A stretch of DNA of 64,000 bases, taken from positions 186,001 through 250,000 of the forward strand of contig NZ_QXTH01000007.1 in assembly GCF_003946865.1 (NCBI RefSeq), written 5' to 3'. How positions within the stretch are numbered: position 1 is the stretch's first letter; every line of letters begins with the position of its first letter. This document shows, piece after piece, positions 33,526 through 41,058 of the stretch. Made by a program: the position numbers and the translations under genes. The notes under the pieces are model-generated. The model was not told the DNA's origin, made no database searches, and saw only the letters and a list, made by a program, of their open reading frames with translations. Source of the DNA: Antribacter gilvus. GTDB taxonomy: Bacteria > Actinomycetota > Actinomycetes > Actinomycetales > Cellulomonadaceae.

Positions 33526-34296
33526 GTGACCTCATGCACGCCCGGGCGCCATCGCGCTGCCCGTAGCCCCATCACCCCGCTGACCCCTCTCTCTCGAGCC
33601 GCTGCCCGCGGCCTGGGCGCCGCCGCCCGCCGGGGAGCGGTCGTCGCCGCCGGCTCCGGCCTCATCGTGGGGATGTTCAGCGCCCCCGCCAACGCGGCAC
33701 CGAAGTCCGACCACGCCGTCTCGTCGGTCGACCTCGAGGCCCTGACCGCCCAGGCCAACCAGGCGCTGGCCGCGTCACCCGCGGTGACCGTCGCCGCCGA
33801 CACCGAGTTCACCGTGGAGACCGGCACGATCGCCGTGACCCCGGCACCCGAGCCGGAGCCCGAGCCGGAGCCGGAGCCCGAGCCCGTCTCCCGTACCGAG
33901 GTGCGCGCCGCCGTCGCCACCGTCGAGGAGCCCGAGGAGGAGGTCGTCGCCCCCGCGTCAGCCGCCAACTCCAGCGTGGTCTCCATCGGGATGCAGTACC
34001 TCGGCGTTCCGTACCTCTGGGGCGGCTCGACCCCCGCCGGGTTCGACTGCTCGGGCTTCACCTCGTACGTGTACGCCCAGGTCGGCATCAACCTGCCGCG
34101 CACGTCGTCGGAGCAGCGCTACGCCGGCACCGTCGTGTCGCGTGCCGAGGCCCAGCCGGGCGACCTCATCTGGAGCCCCGGCCACATCGCGATCTACGCG
34201 GGCGACGGCATGCAGATCGAAGCCCCCGTGCCCGGCGAGACCGTGCGCTACAGCTCGGTCTGGCAGGACAGCCCGACGTTCATCCGCGTCGGCTGA
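33526..34296 (+). CDS. NlpC/P60 peptidoglycan endopeptidase, secreted
   Basis: A 256-residue exported cysteine peptidase. A long basic N-terminus and a hydrophobic segment (about 38-53) end in ANAA, a signal-peptide cleavage site. A Glu-Pro repeat (about 105-120) forms a rigid spacer. The C-terminal domain (about 145-256) has the nucleophile in FDCSGF and the catalytic His in SPGHIAIY. It should cleave stem peptides between D-Glu and the next residue. The c-di-AMP riboswitch upstream ties its expression to turgor and wall status. GTG 33526 has GGCAGGAG upstream. Confidence 0.92.
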   Translation: MTSCTPGRHRAARSPITPLTPLSRAAARGLGAAARRGAVVAAGSGLIVGMFSAPANAAPKSDHAVSSVDLEALTAQANQALAASPAVTVAADTEFTVETGTIAVTPAPEPEPEPEPEPEPVSRTEVRAAVATVEEPEEEVVAPASAANSSVVSIGMQYLGVPYLWGGSTPAGFDCSGFTSYVYAQVGINLPRTSSEQRYAGTVVSRAEAQPGDLIWSPGHIAIYAGDGMQIEAPVPGETVRYSSVWQDSPTFIRVG

Positions 34297-34311
34297 TCCC
34301 AGCACAGCACG

Positions 34312-34349
34312 CACGAGGGGCCCCCGCCGTCCGGCGGGGGCCCCTCGTG
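34312..34349 (+). terminator. terminator between NlpC and aldo/keto reductase genes
   Basis: Perfect 17-base arms (CACGAGGGGCCCCCGCC) with a 4-base loop, 15 bases past the NlpC stop and just before the convergent aldo/keto reductase end; it can serve both. Confidence 0.8.
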
Positions 34350-34366
34350 GCATGCCGAGACCAGGC

Positions 34367-35395
34367 TCAGGCGGCTGCGCGCTGCACTTCCGGCCGACGA
34401 CGCAGGGCCGCCTGCTGGATGGCGGGCGGGTCGTAGGCCACATCGAGGCGGCTGACGTCAACGCCGGGCGGCACGACAGCGTCGATCCTGTCGAGGACCT
34501 CGTCGCTGAGGACAACGTCGGCGCCGGCGAGGGCGCTGTCGAGGTGCTCCATCGTGCGCGGGCCGATGATCGCCGACGTGACGCCCGGGTGGGAGACGGC
34601 GAACGCCAGCGCGAGGTGGTTCAGCGGGATCCCCGCGTCCTGAGCGATCGGGAGGAGCTGCTCCACGGCGTCCAGACGGCGCTCGTCGCGCATGTGCCGG
34701 AACCCGAACCGCGTCCGGTGCGTGTCGTTGTCCTGGCCCTTGCGGTAGCGGCCGGTGAGGAGCCCGCCGGCCAGCGGGCTCCACACGAGGGTGCCCATCC
34801 CGTACTGCTGCGCCACAGGCAGGACGTCCCGCTCGATGCCGCGATCAAGGATCGAGTAGGGCGGCTGCTCCACCCGGAAGCGCTCCAGACCGCGACGCTC
34901 CGCGACCCACTGGGCCTCGACCATCTCGGCCGCGGGCATGGTGGACGATCCGATGGCCCGTACCTTGCCCGAACGGACCAGGTACGTCATGGCCGCGAGG
35001 GTGTCCTCGATGTCGGTGTCCGGGTCCGGCCGGTGGATCTGGTACAGGTCCAGGTAGTCCGTCTGCAGGCGGCGCAGCGAGTTCTCGACCTCCGCGATGA
35101 CCCAGCGGCGGGAGTTGCCGCGGCGGTTCGGGTCGTCTCCCATCGGCAGGTGCACCTTGGTGGCGAGGACGACGTCGTCACGGCGCCCCTTGAGCGCCTT
35201 GCCCACGATCTCCTCGGACTCGCCGTCGGAGTACGCGTCGGCGGTGTCGATGAAGTTGATGCCGGCGTCGAGGGCCTTGTGGATGATCTTGATCGAGTCG
35301 TCGTGGTCCGGGTTGCCGACCGCGCCGAACATCATCGCGCCGAGCGCGTAGGGGCTGACCTTGATGCCGGTCCGGCCGAGGTTGCGGTACTGCAT
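34367..35395 (-). CDS. aldo/keto reductase
   Basis: A 342-residue NADPH-dependent oxidoreductase of the AKR TIM-barrel fold. The catalytic Asp-Tyr pair is in FIDTADAYSDGESE, the Lys in ATKVHLP and the His in YQIHRPD. The substrate is not evident; relatives reduce aldehydes and quinones. It is divergent from a TetR gene with a shared palindrome in the 113-base gap, so it is probably that regulator's target and induced by a reactive carbonyl or similar compound. Confidence 0.9.
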   Translation of the reverse strand: MQYRNLGRTGIKVSPYALGAMMFGAVGNPDHDDSIKIIHKALDAGINFIDTADAYSDGESEEIVGKALKGRRDDVVLATKVHLPMGDDPNRRGNSRRWVIAEVENSLRRLQTDYLDLYQIHRPDPDTDIEDTLAAMTYLVRSGKVRAIGSSTMPAAEMVEAQWVAERRGLERFRVEQPPYSILDRGIERDVLPVAQQYGMGTLVWSPLAGGLLTGRYRKGQDNDTHRTRFGFRHMRDERRLDAVEQLLPIAQDAGIPLNHLALAFAVSHPGVTSAIIGPRTMEHLDSALAGADVVLSDEVLDRIDAVVPPGVDVSRLDVAYDPPAIQQAALRRRPEVQRAAA

Positions 35396-35448
35396 GGCTC
35401 CTCCTCAGGTCTGGTGAGCGGTGCCGCGATGCCGTACTCTCAACTAAG

Positions 35449-35486
35449 CGGAACGCTCTTCCAGAACTATATGGAAAGGCGTTCCG
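35449..35486. promoter_or_regulatory. operator between AKR and TetR genes
   Basis: CGGAACG and CGTTCCG form the outer arms of an imperfect inverted repeat with inner CTTCCA/TGGAAA halves. The minus-strand TATAGT inside it is a good -10 box for the AKR gene, so TetR binding would block it. Confidence 0.6.
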
Positions 35487-35508
35487 GTTAGCAAGGGATC
35501 GGAGGGAA

Positions 35509-36093
35509 GTGACCCAGGACACAGCGTCGCGACCACTGCGCGCCGACGCGCAGCGCAACATCGACGCGCTGCTGGAGGCCGCCAAGACGGTCTTCCGGAC
35601 GTCAGGCGTCGATGCGCCCGCCAAGGAGATCGCCGACCTCGCGGGGGTCGGCGTCGGGACGCTGTACCGGCACTTCCCCAAGCGCTCGGACCTGGTCACG
35701 GCCGTCTTCCAGCACGAGGTCGACGCCTGCGCGGCCGCTGCCCCCGCTCTCGCCGACGAGAACGAGCCGGGCGTCGCGCTCGAGAAGTGGCTGCACCGCT
35801 ACACCGAGTTCCTCGCCACCAAGCGTGGGCTCGCCTCGGCCCTTCACTCGGGCGACCCGGCGTTCGACGCCCTGCCCTGCTACTTCATGGAGCGCCTCGG
35901 GCCTGCTCTCGACTCGCTCCTGGAGGCCGCCGTCGAGGCCCGGGAGATCCGCGCCCTCGTGAGCCCGCAGGACCTCCTCTACGCCGTCTCCAAGCTCTCC
36001 CTGCCCCTGGGCGACGAGGAGGCCGGCCACGGCAGACGCATGGTCGACCTGCTGGTCGACGGCCTGCGCCACGGAGCCGGCCCGAGCCGGTAG
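35509..36093 (+). CDS. TetR-family regulator
   Basis: A 194-residue repressor. The helix-turn-helix spans about 40-62 (APAKEIADLAGVGVGTLYRHFPKRSDL), followed by a SbtR-like C-terminal helical domain. It is transcribed away from the aldo/keto reductase gene, and the palindrome in the gap (35449-35486) overlaps both likely promoters. GTG 35509 has GGAGGGAAG upstream. Ligand unknown. Confidence 0.9.
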   Translation: MTQDTASRPLRADAQRNIDALLEAAKTVFRTSGVDAPAKEIADLAGVGVGTLYRHFPKRSDLVTAVFQHEVDACAAAAPALADENEPGVALEKWLHRYTEFLATKRGLASALHSGDPAFDALPCYFMERLGPALDSLLEAAVEAREIRALVSPQDLLYAVSKLSLPLGDEEAGHGRRMVDLLVDGLRHGAGPSR

Positions 36094-36106
36094 GACAGCT
36101 CGTAGA

Positions 36107-36874
36107 TCAGGGGCAGTCTTTGCCGGTCCACGGACACCTGGCCGGATCGAAGTCCGGGTGTCCCCTGTCGGCGAGGAAGCGCTTTGTGGGCTCGTAGGTC
36201 GGCTTCAGCACCCTGGCCACCGCGAAGACCGAGACGTCGCGCGCGCCGGCTCGCTTCAGGGCCGCTGCGGAGGACTGCGCATTGGATCCGCTGACCCACG
36301 AGTCGTCGATCAGAAGGACGTGCTCCGGCACCTCGACACCGTGCGGAACAAGGAAGTTCTCCGGCCGGAACGAGTGCTTGACGAACCCGTCGCCGACGGC
36401 GACCAGAGGTACCTGTGCCTCCGGACGACGCGCCAATCCCTTGACAAGCTTCGTCAGCACGTCGCGACCCTTCGATGACGGTACGACAGCCCAGCCCATG
36501 TTCGAATAGTCGATACCAGCCAGTTTCAGGTCGCACGCCACGTGAGACCGCAGCCCCAGGGCGAGAAGCGAACGCATCACGAGAATGTGCTCAGGCCCAG
36601 GAAAGTCGCCCTTGTACTGCTGCACGAGTCGGTACGCCTGCGCGTCATACTGCTCGGCGTAGACCATCAGTCCCACCCGGTCAGCGATCGACGTCGACTC
36701 TGCCAGGTGTCCCCGGCACGGTGGACACCTGCTGTCGAGCGCATGGTTGACGGGAGTCCCGCAGACGGCACACGTGATACCAGGCGAAAACGCGACGTTG
36801 TGCAGGTACCCGCTGTGAAACGCGGTGAGATAGTCCGCGACCGCCTGCACGTTCGCCGGAAGCTGACTCGTCAC
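36107..36874 (-). CDS. ComF-like phosphoribosyltransferase, partner of DprA-like protein
   Basis: A 255-residue protein. A zinc ribbon near the N-terminus (CAVCG at about 35-39 and CPPC at about 50-53) precedes a type I phosphoribosyltransferase domain whose PRPP loop is VLLIDDSWVSGSNAQS (about 187-202) with the acidic pair DD and the Ser/Gly loop. This is the ComF arrangement, but the flap and end differ. Its substrate is unknown. The GTG overlaps the stop of the DprA-like gene (GTGA), so the pair is translationally coupled, and no other competence gene is near. Base composition is lower in GC than the neighbours, suggesting transfer. Confidence 0.78.
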   Translation of the reverse strand: MTSQLPANVQAVADYLTAFHSGYLHNVAFSPGITCAVCGTPVNHALDSRCPPCRGHLAESTSIADRVGLMVYAEQYDAQAYRLVQQYKGDFPGPEHILVMRSLLALGLRSHVACDLKLAGIDYSNMGWAVVPSSKGRDVLTKLVKGLARRPEAQVPLVAVGDGFVKHSFRPENFLVPHGVEVPEHVLLIDDSWVSGSNAQSSAAALKRAGARDVSVFAVARVLKPTYEPTKRFLADRGHPDFDPARCPWTGKDCP

Positions 36875-37776
36875 GCGCCCGCCAGCGCGGCGAGCGCTTC
36901 CTCGGCGAGACGCGGTCGCTCGCGAATCTCCGACACAGCATGCCCCAGGTCGGACATGGATCCCACAACGTGCACGCCGGGCGAGCCACGAAGGGCTGAG
37001 CCCCATGAGGTTGACGAGGCAACTCGCTCGGTCAGGATGACCGGCCGGCCATGGTCACCCGCCCGTCGCACCTGATTGCGCGTTCCGCTGTGCTCACCAG
37101 CCTCGATCACGATGGTCGCCAGGCCGTACCCCGACATCGACGCATTCCGCATGGGAAAGGACTGCTTCGACGGTGGCGCATCCGGGAGGAACTGCGAAAG
37201 CACCAGACCGCGCTCGGCAATCTCTCTCTGCAACCCCGCATTGGCAGCCGGGTACGACCGGGCAATCCCTGTGCCGATGAACGCGACGGTTCGCCCGCCC
37301 GCTTCAAGCGCCGCACGATGAGCTGCTGCGTCGATCCCAGCAGCCAGACCACTGATGACAGTCAGCCCCTCCTCAACCAGAAAGCGTGCGACGTCGGCCG
37401 CGAGGCGCTGCCCCTCGACTGATGCACTCCTCGATCCGACGACCGACATCCCGTCGTCAACACTACGAAGGTCCCCCTCGTAGAACAGGAACGGTGGGGT
37501 CTCGTGCACGTCCAGCAGTCGACGAGGGTATGTCGAGTCAAGAACTGTGGTAAACGAAAGACGCCGAGCCTCCCACGCCGAAATCTCGGCCGAGGCAGCC
37601 TCCAGCCCGGAGTCGCTCCCCGGAAGGTCGAAAAGCGCCTCGTCGGCCTGCGAGGCGTTCCAGATCGCCATTGCACTACCTTCAAAGGCAACCCCTGCGG
37701 CGATCCGTGCCCACGGTTCGCCTCCGCGACGCAACAGCGCGAACAATGCAGCGTGCTCGTGGGTCTGCGGCATCAT
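36871..37776 (-). CDS. DprA/SLOG-like protein, accessory
   Basis: A 301-residue DprA-family Rossmann protein. An N-terminal helical region (1-70) is followed by SVVGSRSASVEGQRLA (about 110-125), ISGLAAGIDAAAHRAALEAGG (about 140-160), the FIGTGIARSYPAANAGL loop and FPMRNASMSGYG, which replaces the FPxRNRIIxGLS of true DprA. The C-terminal winged helix of bacterial DprA is missing. These differences, and the overlapping phosphoribosyltransferase gene, suggest a specialised paralogue that senses a nucleotide or binds DNA within a two-gene module, not the competence DprA. ATG 37776 or the adjacent ATG 37773 may start it. Confidence 0.78.
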   Translation of the reverse strand: MMPQTHEHAALFALLRRGGEPWARIAAGVAFEGSAMAIWNASQADEALFDLPGSDSGLEAASAEISAWEARRLSFTTVLDSTYPRRLLDVHETPPFLFYEGDLRSVDDGMSVVGSRSASVEGQRLAADVARFLVEEGLTVISGLAAGIDAAAHRAALEAGGRTVAFIGTGIARSYPAANAGLQREIAERGLVLSQFLPDAPPSKQSFPMRNASMSGYGLATIVIEAGEHSGTRNQVRRAGDHGRPVILTERVASSTSWGSALRGSPGVHVVGSMSDLGHAVSEIRERPRLAEEALAALAGA

Positions 37777-37880
37777 GGTGCCAGCCTAGAGCGCCGCAGC
37801 CGGATACGACATCGTGGGCCGCGAACGTTGTGGAACTGTTGTTCGAATCCTGGCGCAACACCCGCCGACGGGGCTGGCGG

Positions 37881-37935
37881 CGACCAGGTAGCTGCTCCCC
37901 GTCTGACACTCGGAGGGGGAACGGCTACCTGGTCG
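37881..37935 (-). terminator. hairpin downstream of the DUF305 gene
   Basis: Twelve-base perfect outer arms (CGACCAGGTAGC / GCTACCTGGTCG) enclose an imperfect CCCC/GGGG inner stem. It lies 17 bases past the DUF305 stop and about 100 bases upstream of the DprA-like start. The rest of the 176-base gap shows no gene. Confidence 0.55.
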
Positions 37936-37952
37936 TCACGCTCGGGACCCGG

Positions 37953-38489
37953 TCACTCGGCCAGGAGGTTCTCCATGGTCTCGATCTCGGCCGTCTGGCT
38001 CTCGATGATCGACTCCGCCATGGCGATCGCCTCGGCGTCGGCGCCGTCGGCGACCTCCGTCTCGGCCATGGCCACCGCGCCCTCGTGGTGGGCGATCATC
38101 TGCTCGAGGAACAGGTCGCCTGCCGTGGCGCCGTCGGCGTCGGCGAGGGCCTTCAGGTCGTCCTCGCTCATCATGCCGTCCATGCCGTGGCCCATGTCAG
38201 CCATGTCCCCGGCGTCGGCGCCCCACTCCTCGAGCCACGTGTTCAGCTGGTCGATCTCGGGCGCCTGAGCGGCCTTGATCTGGCCCGCGAGGGCTGCGAT
38301 CTCCGGGTCGAGCCCCGGCTTGTCAGCCACCAGGTCGGACATCTCCACGGCCTGCTCGTGGTGCGGGATCATCATCTGCGCGAACATCACGTCCGCATCG
38401 TTGAACTCGCCGGTCTCACCCGACGCGCCGCAGGCGGTCAGCCCGAGCACGGTGGTGAGTGCGGCCAGGGTCGCAAGGGTGCGCTTCAT
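37953..38489 (-). CDS. DUF305 lipoprotein
   Basis: A 178-residue exported lipoprotein: a lipobox LTAC follows a hydrophobic signal (residues about 4-19). The mature part holds two copies of the DUF305 hallmark, MIPHHEQAVEMS and MIAHHEGAVAMA, each a helix with a His pair, and a Met/His-rich stretch between them. DUF305 proteins are often found with copper genes, and two DUF6153 genes and a CopC-CopD fusion follow nearby, so periplasmic-side copper binding is a fair inference. ATG 38489 has GAGGC upstream. Confidence 0.88.
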   Translation of the reverse strand: MKRTLATLAALTTVLGLTACGASGETGEFNDADVMFAQMMIPHHEQAVEMSDLVADKPGLDPEIAALAGQIKAAQAPEIDQLNTWLEEWGADAGDMADMGHGMDGMMSEDDLKALADADGATAGDLFLEQMIAHHEGAVAMAETEVADGADAEAIAMAESIIESQTAEIETMENLLAE

Positions 38490-38587
38490 GGAATTGCCTC
38501 TCGGTAGTACGTCGTAGGTCACCGATCATGCGGTGGGCACGCTGCTGACGCCGGTGCTCCTGAGGGTCACCGGCGAACGGCGTGCTC

Positions 38588-39067
38588 CTACGTCCTGCTG
38601 ATCCCGAGAGCGATGAGCGACGGCGCGGCGACGGGCGCGAGCCGGGGAGCGAGCGGAGGCGCGAGCGCGCCCACGGCGAGCGTGGGCAGACCCCAGGGGA
38701 GCGCCCGGCGGCGGGGGCGGGCCGCGCCGACGACCGACACCAGGATCATCAGGCACATCGCGGAGAGCGCCGTCTCCGAGCCGCAGCCGTCGTGGCACGA
38801 CCCGTGGTCGGGAGCGGGCTGGGCCTGGACCTCGCCGGACCCGGACGGGGAGCCCGAGCTGTGACTCGCGGTGGCGACCACGACGAGCGCGGACCGGCCC
38901 CCGGCGGCGTGGTGCGAGGGACCGTTCATCGCGTGCATGACGACGACGCCGAGCACCAGGCTCGCGACGAGCGCGACGAGACCGGCACGGCGGACCCACC
39001 ACCCAGCGACCAGGGGCAGCAGCCCCTGGGCACGCGCTCGTTCGATCCTCACCCGTCCCACTTTCAT
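38588..39067 (-). CDS. DUF6153 family protein, copy 1
   Basis: A 159-residue protein with a helix at about 22-45 ending VMHAMNG, a His/Ser/Gly-rich linker, a CHDGCGSETALSAMCLMIL segment starting the second helix, and the terminal ALGISRT. This is the DUF6153 pattern, function unknown. It is divergent from a paralogue at 39172 that shares MHxx, the Cys-Gly/Cys-Leu-Met helix and the identical seven-residue ending. The start may instead be the GTG at 39085; neither has a clear ribosome site. Confidence 0.72.
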   Translation of the reverse strand: MKVGRVRIERARAQGLLPLVAGWWVRRAGLVALVASLVLGVVVMHAMNGPSHHAAGGRSALVVVATASHSSGSPSGSGEVQAQPAPDHGSCHDGCGSETALSAMCLMILVSVVGAARPRRRALPWGLPTLAVGALAPPLAPRLAPVAAPSLIALGISRT

Positions 39068-39134
39068 CCGGCCTGTCGTCGCCACGTGATGGTAACCAGG
39101 TCACCGCGAGGCACCAAGCCGTGACGCCGGACCC

Positions 39135-39162
39135 TTGCCACAGTCACCGCAGCGGTTACGCT
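39135..39162 (+). promoter_or_regulatory. promoter of DUF6153 copy 2
   Basis: TTGCCA and TACGCT are separated by 16 bases, ending nine bases before the ATG at 39172, so the leader would be at most a few bases long. Confidence 0.5.
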
Positions 39163-39171
39163 GCACCGGTC

Positions 39172-39633
39172 ATGCTGGTGATCACCCCGCTTCGTTCGTT
39201 CCTCCCCGCGCTGCGGCGAGGGACGCTCTCCGCGCTCCTGATCGCCGTCGTGATCGCGGGCGTCGTGTCGATGCACAGCCTCTGCGGCTCCCCGGGCGCC
39301 ACCGCCCCGGCCACGTCGGCGACCGCCGCCCACGCAGCCCACCACGCGGGCGAGACCGCGGACGAGACCTCGGACGAGTCCGGCGGCAAGGCCGCAGGGG
39401 CGCACGGCGCGGCGAGCGGGCACCACGAGCACCATCACGAGGACGGCTGCGAGTGCCCCGGCACCGCCGCCATGTGCCTCATGGTGCTGGCCGGCCTGCC
39501 GATCCTGGCCGCACCCCCGGCGACCCTCAACGGGCCGACGACGTCGCCGGTCCAGTGGGGGCCCCTGGTCGCCGCAGACCGTCGCACCACGGACCAGCCG
39601 TCCCTGCACGCCCTCGGCATCTCCCGGACGTAG
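39172..39633 (+). CDS. DUF6153 family protein, copy 2
   Basis: A 153-residue protein with an N-terminal helix (about 15-35) ending VSMHSLCG, an Ala/His-rich linker with HHEHHHEDGCECPG, a second helix MCLMVLAGLPILAAPP and the terminal ALGISRT. It is a diverged paralogue of the gene on the other side of the 100-base divergent promoter region. The His-rich linker could bind metal. It lies directly upstream of the CopC-CopD gene on the same strand, with which it may be co-transcribed. Confidence 0.75.
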   Translation: MLVITPLRSFLPALRRGTLSALLIAVVIAGVVSMHSLCGSPGATAPATSATAAHAAHHAGETADETSDESGGKAAGAHGAASGHHEHHHEDGCECPGTAAMCLMVLAGLPILAAPPATLNGPTTSPVQWGPLVAADRRTTDQPSLHALGISRT

Positions 39634-39716
39634 CAACGCACACCGTCACCCCCTGCGGGACCTCTCCGCAGGCGGACAGCCGTGTGCACACCACTACGAG
39701 ACGGAAGACCCCGACC

Positions 39717-41051
39717 ATGCGAAGCACTCTCGCGCCCAGGACGGCGTGCGCCCTGCTCGCGGCGATCGTCCTGACGATCTGCTGCGCGGCGCCCGCCTCG
39801 GCCCACACCAAGCTCGCCTCGTCCGACCCCGCGGACGGGTCGACGTCCGACGACGCCGTCACCGCCGTCACCCTGACCTTCACCCTCCCGGTGACCCCCG
39901 TCGGCGACACGGTCGTGATCGACGGCCCCGAGGGACCGGTCGGCACCGTGATCACCCAGGCGGACGACGGCGCCGTCGTCGTCGCCACGCCCGCCGCTCC
40001 CCTGCCGGAGGGCCACTACGAGGTGACCTGGACCGTCGCGGCGCAGGACGGGCACCCGCTCACCGGAGCCCTCCAGTTCAGCGTCGGCGCGGAGGCCGCC
40101 GCACCGCCCACCTCCCACTCGGGGCACTCGATGGGATCGATGCGGCACGAGCCGTCGCCGGTCGTCGTCGCGGTCGGACGGCTCGGCAACGCCACGACGC
40201 TGTGGGGATGGCTCGTGGCCGCCGGAGGTCTCGTCTTCACGGCGCTGGCGCTACGGGGACGCGACCGCCACGACGTCCCGGCGGCTCTCGCCGCCCTCCG
40301 CTGGACCGGAGCGCTGATCCTCGGCGGTCTGCTGCTCCGGCTCGTCGCACGATCGGTCACCCTGGCGCACGGAGATCTCGCGGCGGCGGTCTCGCCGCCG
40401 GACCTGGTCGACGCCCTCGCCGGGACGACGGGCCTGGTGGTCGGGCTGCAGGCCGCCGGGGCGCTCGCCGTGCTGCTCGGTACCGGACGCAGCGTGCGCG
40501 GGTCCGTGGCCGCGATGGCCGGCGTGGCGCTCGCCGGGGCAGGGTTCGTCCTCGACGGGCACAGCAACACGATGGAGCCCCGCTGGGTGGTGCTGGCGGC
40601 GGACGTCGCCCACCTGGCCGCCGCCGCCACCTGGCTCGGCGGGGTGGTGACGCTGGCATTCGTCCTCCGCCGCCGACGCCGGGACGGGCGCGACCTCGAC
40701 GCCGCCCTGATGGGGACGCGGTTCTCCGTGATCGCCGCGGGCTCGCTGGCGGTCGTCGGCCTCGCGGGCACGCTGCTCGCCGTCGCGATGCTCGACCGCC
40801 CGGCCCAGCTCTGGGAGACCGAGTGGGGGCTGGCCCTGCTCGCCAAGGTCGCCGTCGTGGCCGTCGTCGCGCTCCTCGGCGCCTACAACCACTTCCACAC
40901 GGTGCCGCTCCTGACCGGGGCGACCACCGGTCGCCGGCACGGCCGGTCCTCCGGCGACGCCCTGCGCCGCAGCGCCACGCCGGAGACCGTCCTGATGGTC
41001 GCGATCGTCCTGATCACCGGCTGGCTGGTCGGCGCGTCGATGGACGGGTAG
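39717..41051 (+). CDS. CopC-CopD fusion copper protein
   Basis: A 444-residue fusion. A signal peptide (1-28, ending ASA) is followed by the CopC domain (about 29-128), whose mature N-terminus would be the His of HTKLASSDP and which contains the DGHPLTG motif; these residues form the CopC copper site. A His/Met linker (SHSGHSMGSMRH) leads to the eight-helix CopD membrane domain (about 150-440). The protein is thought to bind copper outside and pass it inward or tolerate excess. It follows DUF6153 copy 2, completing a copper-type cluster with DUF305. Confidence 0.9.
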   Translation: MRSTLAPRTACALLAAIVLTICCAAPASAHTKLASSDPADGSTSDDAVTAVTLTFTLPVTPVGDTVVIDGPEGPVGTVITQADDGAVVVATPAAPLPEGHYEVTWTVAAQDGHPLTGALQFSVGAEAAAPPTSHSGHSMGSMRHEPSPVVVAVGRLGNATTLWGWLVAAGGLVFTALALRGRDRHDVPAALAALRWTGALILGGLLLRLVARSVTLAHGDLAAAVSPPDLVDALAGTTGLVVGLQAAGALAVLLGTGRSVRGSVAAMAGVALAGAGFVLDGHSNTMEPRWVVLAADVAHLAAAATWLGGVVTLAFVLRRRRRDGRDLDAALMGTRFSVIAAGSLAVVGLAGTLLAVAMLDRPAQLWETEWGLALLAKVAVVAVVALLGAYNHFHTVPLLTGATTGRRHGRSSGDALRRSATPETVLMVAIVLITGWLVGASMDG

Positions 41052-41058
41052 CGGGGCC

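Noticed and set aside
33835-33890. Short GAGCCG-type repeat in the NlpC gene as a regulatory repeat
   Set aside because: It simply encodes the Glu-Pro spacer of the exported protein.
37836-37860. A tRNA-like TTCGAATCC T-loop in the gap after the DprA-like gene, possible attachment site
   Set aside because: The flanking bases do not pair as a T-stem, no acceptor or anticodon arms are present, and no second copy was seen.
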